Source: Anolis sagrei (Eukaryota > Chordata > Lepidosauria > Squamata > Anolidae). From it: DNA of 64,000 nt. A program made the position numbers and the translations under genes. Numbering within the stretch: the first letter of the stretch is position 1; the number at the start of each line of letters is the position of its first letter. Location of the stretch: the NCBI RefSeq assembly GCF_037176765.1, contig NC_090023.1:176020006-176084005 (forward strand). The letters run 5' to 3'. Shown here one piece after another: positions 53,007-63,658 of this stretch. The notes beneath the pieces are model-generated. The model made no database searches, was not told the origin of the DNA, and saw only the letters and a program-made list of their open reading frames with translations.

Positions 53007-53335
53007 CACCCAGTGGTGCAGTGGGTTAAAGCGCTGAACTGCTGAGCTTGTTGATCGAAAGGTTGCAGGTTTGATTCCGGGGAGCTGCGTGAACTTCCGC
53101 TATCAGCCCCAGCTTCTGCCAACCTAGAAGCTTGAACACATGCAAATGTGAGTAGATCAATAGGTACCGCTCCAGCGGGAAGGTAACGGCAGTCCATGCA
53201 GTCACGTTGGCCAAATGACCTTGGAGGTGTCTTCGGACAACGCTGGCTCTTAGGCTTAGAAATGGAGATGAGCACCACACCCCAGAGTCAGATACAACTG
53301 GACTTAATGTCAGCAGAAAACCTTTACCTTTACCT
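53007..53335 (+). mobile_element. Sauria-type SINE (SINE-A)
   Basis: acccagtggtgcagtgggtt head, body caaatgtgagtagatcaata, end aacctttacctttacct. Full length. Confidence 0.92.
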
Positions 53336-53509
53336 AAGCCCAACTGAAATCAGCAAATGCCATGTATTCTGGGTTTTGATTGTTTTCTTGCTTTCTGGAA
53401 ATGAGACAAAAAAAATAGAGCACTTTTTGATTTAAAAAAAGGCTTCAAAAAGTTTAGTTGCAACCAACTTACATGCTCAAAAGTAACTTCTAAAGTTTAA
53501 AGAGGACAT

Positions 53510-54000
53510 GTTCCATGTTGGAGTGTGTAAGACAAAATTGCACCACACTTTAAGGGAGATGTTGACAAGCTGGAATGTGTCCAGAGGAGGGTGAGTAAAA
53601 TGATCTTGAGAACACGCCCTATGAGGAGTGGCTTAAAGAGTTGGACATGTTTAACCTGAAGAAGAGAAGGCTGAGAGGAGACATGATGACCATGTGAGGG
53701 GAAGTCATAGGAAGGAGGGAGCACGCTTGTTTTCTTCTGCCCTGGAGACTAGGGCATGGAACAATGGCTTCAGACTACAAGAAAGGAGATTCCACCTGAA
53801 CATTAGGAAAAAGCTTCGTGACAGTGAGCTGTTCAACAGTGGAACTCTGCCCCAGAGTGTGGTGGAGGCTCCTTTGGAGGCTTTTAAGCAGAGGCTGGAT
53901 GGCCATCTGTCAGGGGTTCTTTGAATGCAGTTTCCTGCTTCTTGGCAGAGGGTTGGACTGGATGGCGCACAAGGTCTCTTCCAACCATATGATTATATGA
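53510..54000 (+). mobile_element. CR1 LINE 3' part
   Basis: Plus strand: gacaagctggaatgtgtcca, [10 protein letters not shown]-type sequence, [33 protein letters not shown], then ccatatgattatatga in place of the canonical octamers. Contains frame changes. Confidence 0.9.
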
Positions 54001-54471
54001 CTTCGGTCTTGTTCGAACTATATTTTTGAAGCAGCAGTAAAGGATTGCCAAGACTTACAGATCAACAAAACGGGTATACTTGTTTCAAGGCATTTTTAAA
54101 GTCATTGTTCTCGGTCTTTCTCCCATTCAACAAGTCAATGAATTGAAAACTTCCTTCCTTATCCTGAAATATAGATTGTGTTGGCAGTGATCTGTTTTTC
54201 AAGAGAATATTAATACAGAGCTGTTGAATACATTTGACACACAGCAATATCTTCGCAATGGTTTTCCTGCCCACAACCAGGAAATCCTATCCGATTTGTC
54301 ATTGATCCTCTCCTTCGGGCTTGACGCAAATCTATCGTTTGCTAAAATATACAATGCTATGCTTTTCCATTTCTATTCAGCCAGAAACCAATAAATATTG
54401 GAGTTTAAAAATGGTATCACTGTTTTAAGTTTACAACCATTGGTTAAAAACCATAACTGATTCATATAGGG

Positions 54472-55708
54472 CAGGCATGGGCAAACTTGGGCCCTCCAGA
54501 TGTTTTGGAGGGGGGAAAGGAAAGGGCCTGTGGCTTTGAGTAATTGTGGGAGTTGGAGTCCAAAACATCTGGAGGGCCCAAAAGGAAAGGGCTTAAGCGG
54601 TTGGGGGTGGAGGGAAAGGAAAGGGCCTGAGGCTATGAGGAATAGTGGGAGTCGGAGTCCAAAATACCTGGACGACCTAAAAGGAAAGGGCTTAAGCGTC
54701 TGAGGGAGAAAAGGAAAGGCCCGAGGCTGTGAGGAATTGTGGGAGTTGGGAGTCAACACTTGGAGGACCCAAAAGGAAAGGGCTTAAGCGTCTGAGGGGG
54801 AAAGGAAAGGACCCAAGGCTGTGAGGAATTGTGGGAGTTGGGATCCAAAATACCTGGAGGGTCCAAAAGGAAAGGGCTTAAGCAGCTGAGGGGGGAAATG
54901 AAAGGGCCTGAGGTGGTGAGGAATTGTGGGAGTTGGAGTCCAAAACACCTGGAGGGCCCAAGTTTGTTGTGGTAAGTCAGCAGGACCCTCGGAGCCCCCA
55001 GTGGCGCAGTGGGTTAAACCCCTGAGCCAGCAGGACTGAAGACTAACAGGTCACAGGTTCGAATCTGGGGAGAGTGCAAATGAGCTCCCTCTATCAGCTC
55101 CAACTCCTCATGTGGGGATGTGAGAGAAGCTTCCCACAAGGATGGTAAAAACATCAAAACATCCGGGCGTCCCCTGGGCAATGTCCTTGCAGACGGCCAA
55201 TTCTCTTACACCAGAAGTGACTTGCAGTTCCTCAAGTTGCTTCTGACACGACAATAATAATAGCAGGACCAATTGTGTGTGGGTTGAAGAAAAACCTTAT
55301 GGAGTTAATTATCATGTGCAGCTGGGAATGTAGGTCAACTAGCAAGACTGGACCACACACAATAGTGTATATCTGTTTGGGTTTTTTAGAATACAGTGTG
55401 GGTGATGGAGAGCTTTTTCCTCTGAGATCTATGTTCAAAGGCTTTGCTTTGGGGAGCAGCATGGAGAAGCCACTGAAGGAGGCTATGGTGGAATAGCTAT
55501 TGACTAAAAAGGTTTATTTTTGCTCTCTCATTTGATGTAAGCCTTATTTTGTGTTACTTACAAAGACATTGCAAGTTTATGTTTCATCTCTGCTGAGTAA
55601 AGAGTAAAGATTTTTCTGTTCATTTTTCCTCTTGTTTGTGAGTATTGCATTTGGACTTTGGGCGCTGGGTAAAATCCGCTGCTGCGCAACAAAGTTTGCC
55701 CATGCCTG
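54472..55708 (+). mobile_element. hAT-like element with minisatellite and SINE-B
   Basis: Terminal inverted repeats CAGGCATGGGCAAACTT / AAAGTTTGCCCATGCCTG; flanking octamers atataggg and atataagg differ at one base. About 54490-54965 holds five copies of a 92-99-bp unit (aaaaggaaagggcttaagc). A SINE-B is inserted at 54993-55252. Confidence 0.8.
54993..55252 (+). mobile_element. SINE-B
   Basis: gcccccagtggcgcagtggg head, ggttcgaatctgggg B box, end ttgcttctgacacgac followed by AATAAT. Nested in the hAT-like element. Confidence 0.92.
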
Positions 55709-55884
55709 ATATAAGGGCTCTTGGTGTGTAATATCACTTGCAGAAGGCGTTGAAACAAGGATGGGAACTTTGTGGTTGGCTTATTAAATTGTGGTTCGAT
55801 TTGTGCCCACTGATTGTCCAAAATGCCTATTGACAACGATTGCTTTCAAATGCACTGCTGGAATAATATAATGCATTCTTTTGT

Positions 55885-56290
55885 ACTCCCAACAACAACA
55901 AAACTATTTATATACCACTCTATCTCCCCAAGTGGGACTCAGAGCGGTTTCCAAGTAATATAATCAATATATACAAAGAAAACAGCATAAACATAAAAAT
56001 AACAAGACAATATAAGCATTAAAAACCATAATAGCACATACTATTTAAAATAATCCTGCCTGTTCAAGGCAGTTTGAAAGGCCAGGACGGGCTAGTGCGA
56101 TTTTAGAGGGCCTGGGAAATTAGGTAGAGTCTATGGCTGAACATTTCCAGGGCCTAATAGAAGACAGTGACCTGGGTAATTGGTAGAAAAAGATATAGAT
56201 AATTTCAACAGTATCTGGGGCAGAGCTAGAACTAGTTGTTCTCAAAGGTTTGTTTAAACCACCAGGTCTTCAGGCTCTTACAAAAGGAGG
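55885..56290 (-). mobile_element. L2 3' end
   Basis: Minus-strand tail (aaaactatttatataccact) and last codons of the RT (CKSLKTWWFKQTF). Joined back to back with a plus-strand L2. Confidence 0.7.
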
Positions 56291-56900
56291 TTAGATTACT
56301 GCAAAGCCCTCTACGTGGGGTTGCCTTTGAAGACTTCTTGGAGGCTTCAAATAGTCCAGCGAGAGGCAGCCAAGTTAATAACTGGAGTGGCGTACAGGGA
56401 GCACACAACTCCCATGTTACGCCAGCTCCACTGGCTGCCAGTTTGCTACTGGGCACAATTCAAAGTGCTGGCTTTGGCCTATAAAGCCCTAAACAGCCCT
56501 GGCCCAATTTACCTGTCCGAACGCATCTCTCCCTATGAACCATCATGGAGATTAAGATCATCTGGGGAGGCTCTGCTCTTGGTCCCACCACCATCACAGG
56601 CACATTTGGTGGGGACGAGAGACAGGGCCTACTCAGTAATTGCCCCTCAGCTATGGCACTCCCTTCCTGATGAGATCAGGACAGCTCCCTCCCTCTTGTC
56701 CTTTAGAAGGATAAAAACGTGGCTGTGGGACTGAGCCTTTGGGACTGTGCAATGAGGCAGTGATAGGAACCCTTAGTATACCAACCAAATTCAATATGGT
56801 GGTTGAGACAGTTTTAACTAGTGGATTTTAACGTCAAGATAAGTGATTTTAATGCTTTTGTATGTGTATGGTCTAATATGTTTCAGCACTGAATGCTTGC
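56291..56900 (+). mobile_element. L2 LINE, RT C-terminus and 3' UTR
   Basis: RLDYCKALYVGLPLKTSWRL-like start, QLHWLPVCYWAQFKVLALAY, ALNSPGPIYLSERISPYEPS, RDRAYSVIAPQLWHSLPDEI. One of the better-preserved L2 pieces. Confidence 0.88.
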
Positions 56901-56907
56901 CGTTTAT

Positions 56908-57240
56908 ATGTTATAATAATAATAATAAAAACTTTATTTATACCCCGCCACCATCTCCCCAAGGGACTCGGAGTGGCTTACACAAAGCCAAGGCCAACAA
57001 CACATCAATAAAACAAGAAAGCAATAAACAAAAACAATACAATTAATATAAATCACACATAAACATTAACACACAAGGATTAAAAAAACCTATGGCTGGG
57101 CCAAATGAATTGGTTTAAAATTAAAAAATAAACGCTGGGCATGAACAAGGTAGGATATATCTGGGAGGAGGGTTTTAAATAAAGTGAGGGGAGCGCAATC
57201 CAACGAATAGTTAAAGTGTATTCTTGATGCCGAGCATCTC
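56908..57240 (-). mobile_element. L2 3' tail
   Basis: (AATA)n then actttatttataccccgcca and gggactcggagtggcttaca, the reverse of an L2 3' end. Confidence 0.6.
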
Positions 57241-58600
57241 CCCCCCTCCCAAGTATTTATAGTTCTGCCAAGGGCAAGGACACCAGACTACACAGCCAGG
57301 GACCCACTGCGGCCACCCGTAGGGGTCCCGGGAAGGCGGCCGGGCATGGGTCCCAGCCTCTGATCAGGGAAATGTAGTTTCCCAAAGGACATTGCTCCAC
57401 AAATCACAACCTGGAAACCTTCCTTGGACTCTCTTGTTTGCCCTCTCCTATTGACTTTCTGCTCCACATCCCGGACTGTCTTCCTGCTGCAACTTTGGAC
57501 ACAAACTTCAGACCAGGCTTGCCTTAAAGAACAAGCAGCCTCAGCCTCCGTGCGCCTTCATCAAGAAGACTATGAATTTCTCCTGATAATAAAATGAATC
57601 GAATCTTTTTTAATAAACCTTTGCTGGGGATGGGGATGGGATTACCTCATGAAATGTGAAAATATATGAAATGTATGTAATGAAATATTATGTACTCTGG
57701 TTCCCCTCCCTGCCTCTCCTCTTTGACCCTTGCCCCAAAAGGAATGTGACCTAAGGATTACTGTGACAGGGAGGAAACCCTTTGTCCTCCCGAAAATGGT
57801 TCATATTTACATTTGCATGGGCCCGTGATTGATCCCTTCTCCTTGCATACTTTCAGAGCAGACAGTAAGCCAGGGAAGGGTCAACAGAAACTTAGGAAGG
57901 AAAGATTGATTGACTCATTTTTAGGTATTTGTTGATCCCCCTTGTTTACAAGGCCCTGAGGTCCAAATGCCATCAAAAGCTCCTTTTCATAATTCCTCCC
58001 AAATCCAATCATAAACCAGGAAACCCATTGTTCCCCTATCTGTCACCCCGCCGTGTAAAAAACAAAGCCACACAGATGCCCCAAAAGGCTGTCATTTCCT
58101 CAGTCTTTGTCAGGCTTCGTCCCGCCTCCTGGCTGCCAATTGGTCCATCTTCCAAGGCGCTAGGAAGGCGCTGATTGGCCCCCTAGAGGCAGCGGAGCCC
58201 GCTGATTGGTCAGGAGGCGGGGCGTGCCGCCAAGCCTCCTCCCAGCTGCTCCGCGGCCAGCCAATCAGAGCGAAGCCGGCCGGCAGAGGGCGGGCGGGAT
58301 TTTGAAACTGTTTTCCTTTGTCTGTGTACTATAAAAATGCTTGGAAATTCTGTAAAATTATGCTTGAGGTGGAATGATCCCTGCAACTGCATCCTTTTCA
58401 GCTGAATCGCAGAAATAAACGCCTCGGTCACTGAACCTCTTCAGCCTCTGGTGAGATTAATTTTTAATATTTCTCGTTCTTTGGATTGGCTTTCGCTGGC
58501 TGCTCACCGAGGTCAACGGACCCCTTTAGCGGTCTTCAGGGATCTCTCCCGCTGGGAGACCCCCAAAAAGAGCTCGATATCATTCTGAGGACATTTTGCT
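57241..58600 (+). mobile_element. LTR-bearing element fossil (LTR about 57651-58475)
   Basis: A purine-rich GGGGATGGGGATGGGA (57634) stands just before a TG-starting block. That block has four CCAAT/ATTGG boxes (58130-58270), a TATA box (CTATAAAAATG, 58330), and AATAAA (58413) about 80 bp on, in LTR order. A leader-like stretch follows to about 58600, where L2 begins. No coding part is recognised. Reads as the remains of an endogenous retrovirus; family and age unknown. A host promoter is the alternative. Confidence 0.42.
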
Positions 58601-59115
58601 GGATATTTCCTTATTCCGGGAAGGCACACTGGAACAGCCACGTTTTCAGGCTCCTCCCAAAGACTACCAATGTTGGGGCATGCCTGATATCCCTGGGAAG
58701 TGAGTTCCAGAGTCGGGGGGCCACCACCGAGAAGGCCCTTTCCCTTGTCCCCACCAATTGCGCCTGCGAGGGAGGCGGGAGTGAGAGCAAGGCCTCTCCA
58801 GATGAACTAAGAGATCGTGTGGGTTTGTACACGGAAATGCGATCACGCAGGTAGGAGGGTCCCAAACTGTTCAGGGCTTTGTAGGTAAAAACCTGCACCT
58901 TGAATTGGAACCGGAAAATGAATGGCAGCCAATGGAGCTCCTTAAACAGGGGGGTTGACTGCTCCCTATAAGTTGCACAAGTTAGTAACCTGGCTGCTGC
59001 CCATTGTACCAACTGGAATTTCCGGGCCGTCTTCAAGGGCAGCCCCACGTAGAGTGCATTGCAGTAATCCAATCTAGAGGTGACTACGGCATGGACCACC
59101 CTGTTGTGGTCCGCC
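58601..59115 (-). mobile_element. L2 LINE, RT C-terminus
   Basis: 162 open codons: [20 protein letters not shown] ... ELHWLPFIFRFQFKVQVFTY ... [20 protein letters not shown] ... SLKTWLFQCAFPE. Little decayed. Confidence 0.92.
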
Positions 59116-59515
59116 CTGAGTCCCCTTCATTGTGAGAAGGGCGGAATATAAATGCTTTAAATAAATAAAAGAAATAAATGGGGCCTGTCTTATTTCTCCA
59201 GGAAAGGCGTTCCAGAGGTGGGGGGCCACCACCGAGAAGGCCCTCTCTCTCGTCCCCACCAACCATGCTTGTGATGCTGGTGAGAGTGAAAGGAGGGCCT
59301 CCCCGGAAGATCTTAAAGTTTGCGCTGGTTCATAGAGGGAGATGCGATTGCGACGATAGGCGGGTCCCGAACTGTTTAGGGCTTTATAGGTCATAATCTG
59401 CACTTTGAATTTGGCTCGGTAACTTATCGGCAGCCAGTGAAGCTGTTTTAATAGGAGCGTTGTATGATCCCTATAGTTTGCTCCAGTAAGGAGCCTGGCT
59501 GCCACCCGTTGTATT
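59110..59515 (-). mobile_element. L2 LINE, second fragment
   Basis: AARLLTGANYRDHTTLLLKQ ... [19 protein letters not shown], with its own tail at 59110-59165 (ggcggaatataaatgcttta). A separate insertion from its neighbour. Confidence 0.9.
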
Positions 59516-60125
59516 TATTTTATTTATTTACAGTATTTCTATACCGCTTTACTCACCCCTAGGGGGACTCAAAGCGGTTTACGCATAACTGGCAAAACTT
59601 CAATGCCATACATTGGACACTAACGCGACACAAATCCATAACAACCACAATAATAAAATCACAATTAAGCATAAATCATAGACAGTACATAAGCAATCAT
59701 TAAAACAATAAATAATAAAAACAGTCTCGCCACTCATATTATCATTCTAGTCCGTGTCCTTTAAACTCTACATACATCTAGTGTCCAAAGGCCCGATCCC
59801 AAAGCCATGATTTTCATTTTTTTCTAAAAGCCAGGAGGGAGGGAGCAGATCTTACCTCAATTGGGAGTGTGTTCCATAGGGAGTGTGAGTCAATAACTCA
59901 TGGCTATATGGATGGATGGTGATGAACAACGATTTTATTGTGACGACTTGGCCATTGTAATTATATGATTGTATTTTTGATATTTTAATGTGTTAGTGTA
60001 TTATGGAATGTGATGTTTTTAAACGATTGCTTGTGATATTATTGTTGGAAACCGGCCTGAGTCCCTCCACGGAGGTGAGAAGACCGGTATACAACAGTTC
60101 TAAATAAATAAATAAATAAATAAAA
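59516..60125. mobile_element. L2 tails in both orientations
   Basis: A minus-strand tail (tttctataccgctttactca) runs to about 59880; a plus-strand tail (gagtccctccacggaggtga then (AAATA)n) ends at 60122. Confidence 0.65.
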
Positions 60126-60380
60126 GGTGAGGGGCCACCGCCGAGAAGGCCCTGTCTTTCGTCCCCGCCAGACGCATTTGCGCAATTGACGGGAGTGAGA
60201 GCAGAGCCTCCCCAGAAGATGCGTTCAGACAAGTAAGCTGGGCCAGAATCATATAGAGCTTTATAGGTCAAAACCAGCACTTTGAATTGGGCTGGGAGAT
60301 GGACTGGCAGCCAGTGGAGCTGGCACAACAGGGGGTGGTATGCTCCTTGTATGTCGCTCCGGTTAGTAATCTGTTGCTCG
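60126..60380 (-). mobile_element. L2 LINE, RT C-terminal piece
   Basis: Minus strand reads QLHWLPVHLPAQFKVLVLTY and [14 protein letters not shown] then a degenerate end. It leads directly into the 226-bp array on its upstream side. Confidence 0.85.
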
Positions 60381-61800
60381 TTGGACTAGCTGAAGTTTCC
60401 GAACCGTCTTCAAAGGCAGCCCCACGTAGAGCACATTACAGTAATCTATTCGGGATGTAGCCAGAGCGTAGACCACCGTGGCCAGATCAGACATCCCAAG
60501 TTACGGGTGCAGCTGGTGCACGATTTTTAACTGTGCAAAAGCTCTCCTGGCCACCCCTGAAATCTGGGGTTCCAGGCTCAGCGATGAATCCAGGATCACT
60601 CCCAAGTTGTACCAGTTGGAGCTTCCGGGCTGTCTTCAAGGGCAGCCCCACGTAGAGCACATTGCAGTAATCTATTCGGGATGTAACCAGAGCGTGGACG
60701 ACCGTGGCCAGATCAGACTTCCCAAGTTATGGGCGAAGCTGGTGCACGAGCTTTAACTGTGCAAAAGCTCCCCTGGCCACCCCTGAAATCTGGGATTCCA
60801 GGCTCAGCGATGAACCCAGGATCACTCCCAAGTTGTACCACTTGGAGTTGGAGCTTCCGGACCGTCTTCAAGGGCAGCCCCACGTGGAGCACATTGCAGT
60901 AATCTATTCGGGATGTAACCAGAGTGTGGACGACCGTGGCCAGATAAGACTTCCCAAGTTATGGGCGAAGCTGGTGCACGAATTTTAACTGTGCAAAAGC
61001 TCCCCTGGCCACCGCCGTAACCTCGGGTTCCAGGCTCAGCGATGAATCCAGGATCACTCCCAAGTTGTACCACTTGGAGCTTCCGGGCCATCTTCAACAG
61101 CAGCCCCACATAGAGAATGTTGTAGTAATCTATTTGGGATGTAACCAGAGCATGGACGACCTTGGCCAGATCAGACTTCCCAAGTTATGGGCGCAGCTGG
61201 TGCACGGGTTTTAACGGTGCAAAGGCTCCCCTGGCCACCGCTGAAACCTGGGGTTCCAGGCTCAGCGATAAATCCAGGATCACTCCCAAGTTGTACCAGT
61301 TGGAGCTTCCGGGCCGTCTTCAAGGGCAGCCCCACGTAGAGCGCGTTGCAGTAGTCTATTCGGGATGTAACCAGAGCGTGAACGACCGTAGCCAGATAAG
61401 ACTTCCCAAGTTACGAGCGAAGCTGGTGCACGAATTTTAACTGTGCAAAAGCTCCCCTAGCCACCCCTGAAATCTGGGGTTCCAGGCTCAGTGATGAACC
61501 CAGGATCACTCCCAAGTTGTACCACTTGGAGCTTCCGGGCCGTCTTCAAGGGCAGCCCCACGTAGAGCACATTGAAGTAATCTATTTGGGATGCAACCAG
61601 AGCGTGGACGACCGTGGCCAGATCAGACTTCCCAAGTTACAAGCTTTAACTGTGCAAAAGCTCCCCTGGCCACCCCTGAAACCTGGGGTTCCAGGCTCAG
61701 CGATGAATCCAGGATCACTCCCAAGTTGTACCATTTGGAGCTTTCGGTCTGTCTTCAAGGGCAGCCCCAAGTAGAGCACATTGCAGTAGTCCAATCTGGA
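60381..61800 (-). repeat. 226-bp tandem array from L2 coding DNA
   Basis: The marker tcttcaa within ccgtcttcaagggcagcccc recurs at 60407, 60633, 60865, 61091, 61317, 61543 and 61752: steps of 226, 232, 226, 226, 226 and 209 bp. On the minus strand each unit reads part of L2 ORF2 (LGSDPGFIAEPGT, ... [19 protein letters not shown]). Since 226 is not a multiple of three, the frame is lost between units. Plus-strand frames starting MARSDFPSYG are antisense shadows. Confidence 0.95.
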
Positions 61801-61935
61801 TGTAACCAAGGCGTGGACCATGCTGGCCAAGTCTGAAAGGCACCAATTAGGAGAGACTTGACGCTCACAAAAGAGGAAACTTTGATCCATCGATTTCCTG
61901 GGAGCAAAGTCCTGCTAAGCCTCAACCTTTGGCAA
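61801..61935 (-). mobile_element. L2 flank of the array
   Basis: Single-copy L2 sequence (minus: [16 protein letters not shown]) into which the last array unit passes without a break, ending near tcctgctaagcctcaa. Confidence 0.7.
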
Positions 61936-61949
61936 AGGAATGCTTGGAA

Positions 61950-62290
61950 AAGTGACTTGGCTGCGAGATCATAGGAGTTGTAGCCCTCTCTAAGCTCCTC
62001 CCACCTCCGCTCGCGTTGACTAGGAAAGAATCGCAGCCAATCGGAGGCGGCGCCTGAAGCACGAGCCCTTCCGACCAATCGCAGCCTTTTCCCTGGCACG
62101 GGGCAGCCAATGAGAGGCGGCCTCCTCACGACCACCTGACGCGGTGTGTTCTATTCTGGGTCCTATTCCGGATTTCAAAACAAAGGTCTCCTTTGAGGGG
62201 AGAGGCTTTGAGAGACTTGGATCCTGAGTGGAGGAGGCGGGCTGTGCACTCCATCGCGATGGGCAAGGGCCTCTCCTCTTCACGCTTTGT
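61950..62290 (+). promoter_or_regulatory. CCAAT-rich promoter-like block
   Basis: GC-rich and repeat-free. CCAAT boxes at 62037, 62075 and 62107, spaced 38 and 32 bp, followed by CACCTGACGCGGTG. An ATG at 62259 in strong context (GCGATGG) opens MGKGLSSSRF and meets a good donor GTAAGT at 62289; unspliced, the frame stops after 25 codons. Could be the promoter and first coding exon of a gene to the right. I do not recognise the protein. Confidence 0.4.
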
Positions 62291-62339
62291 AAGTGGCTTC
62301 CGGATCTCTAAAGATCCCAGGCAGGGAGGAGTGTAGCGA

Positions 62340-62475
62340 CAGAGGCTTTAAACAGAGGCTGGATGGCCATCTGTCAGGGGTGATTTGAATGCAATATTCC
62401 TGCTTCTTGGCAGGGGGTTGGACTGGATGGCCATGAGGTCTCCTCTAACTCTTTGATTCTATGATTCTATGACAG
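62340..62475 (+). mobile_element. CR1 LINE 3' end
   Basis: aacagaggctggatggccat ... gttggactggatggccatga ... TTGATTCTATGATTCTATG octamers. Confidence 0.93.
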
Positions 62476-62725
62476 AATTCATGCAGTTTGACCCCACTTG
62501 AACTGCCATGGCTCCATTCTAATGAATCATGAGAGTTGTAGTTTTCCAAGGTCTCTCTTTCCCCATCAGTGCAGTCTCCTACTGAATCTTGTACCCTACT
62601 GGCTCCAGTTGCTTATCAAACCTAGTTCCTGATTGGATATAGTTTCCTGTTGGATCCTGTTTCCTACTGGATTCAGTTTTCTATTCCCAATTCGATCCAT
62701 TTCACTGCCGAATCCTGTTCCCTAT
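62476..62725. repeat. MITE piece and degenerate short tandem repeat
   Basis: gcagtttgaccccacttgaa to about 62560 is a MITE arm. 62570-62720 is an irregular repetition of ctactggatcctgtttc-like words about 20-25 bp long. Confidence 0.5.
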
Positions 62726-62875
62726 TGGTAAAGCTAAAGGTTTTCCCCAGCTCCTGGGGGGTGGTGATGGCCGACAGGGGAGCTGGGGGTGGTGACGGCC
62801 AACAGTGAGCTCTGGTGTAGACTGGTCCATGAAGTCACGAAAAGTCGGAAACAATTGAACAAATGAACAACAAAA
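62726..62875 (+). mobile_element. BovB-like LINE tail
   Basis: ggtccatgaagtcacgaaaa then gtcggaaacaattgaac and aatgaacaacaaa: the BovB 3' end in plus orientation. Confidence 0.7.
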
Positions 62876-63186
62876 AGGTTTTCCAATGATATGGAGTCTG
62901 GTCGTGTCTGACTCTGGGGGTTGGTGCTCATCTTCATTTCTAAGCCGAACAGCCGGCGTTGTCCATAGACACCTCCAAAGTCATGTGGCCTGCACGACTG
63001 CATGGAGCGCCGCTGGAGCGGTACCTATTGATCTACTCACATTTGCATGTTTTCGTACTGCTAGGTTAGCAGAAGCTGGGGCTGACAGCTGGAGCTCACA
63101 CCGCTCCCTGTATTCGAACCTGCGCGCTTTTGGTCAACAAGCTCAGCAACTCAGTGGTTTAACCCACTGCGCCAACGGGGCCTCCA
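62876..63186 (-). mobile_element. Sauria-type SINE (SINE-A)
   Basis: Minus-strand copy, head at 63186 (gaggccccgttggcgcagtg), tail towards 62876. It adjoins the BovB-like tail whose end it resembles. Confidence 0.9.
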
Positions 63187-63209
63187 GTTACCTCTTGGTT
63201 TTTGTGGCT

Positions 63210-63642
63210 GTCACAAACCAGGACTGTGGCACAGCTGGCATTAGGATCACTACTGATCGAAAGATCATGAGTTCGAAGCCAGCTTGGGTCAGAGTGAGCT
63301 CCCGACCAAAATTGTGTAGCTTGTTGTTGACCTTTGCAACCCGAAAGACAGTTGCATCTGTCAAGTAGGAAAACTAGGTACCACTTTGTGGGGAGGTTAA
63401 ATTAACTGATTTACGAGGCCATAAAAAATCTCCAGGAAGTATGCAAAGAATGAGGAAGTGACAGCTCCACTGGTGGCCAGAAGCTGGAAAGTTAATATCC
63501 TCTGAGTGTCTGTTTATATATGTTGTGTGTTTGTGGCATTGAATGTTTCCTATGTATATGTACATTGTAATCCGCCCTCAGTCCCGGGTGAGAAGGGCAG
63601 AATATAAGTGCTGTAAATAAATAAATAAATAAATAAATAAAT
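63210..63642 (+). mobile_element. SINE-C, near full length
   Basis: Head ggcacagctggcattaggat, B box gagttcgaagcc, body through gaaagacagttgcatctgtc, and L2-like tail (ccgccctcagtcccgggtga then (AAATA)n). It carries the empty form of the site where the PPP1CC copy entered its sister at 25-27 kb. Confidence 0.9.
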
Positions 63643-63658
63643 GATTGAGACTCTAGGA

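Noticed and set aside
60478-61774. Repeated plus-strand frames starting MARSDFPSYG
   Set aside because: They are the antisense of an L2 reverse-transcriptase segment within the 226-bp array.
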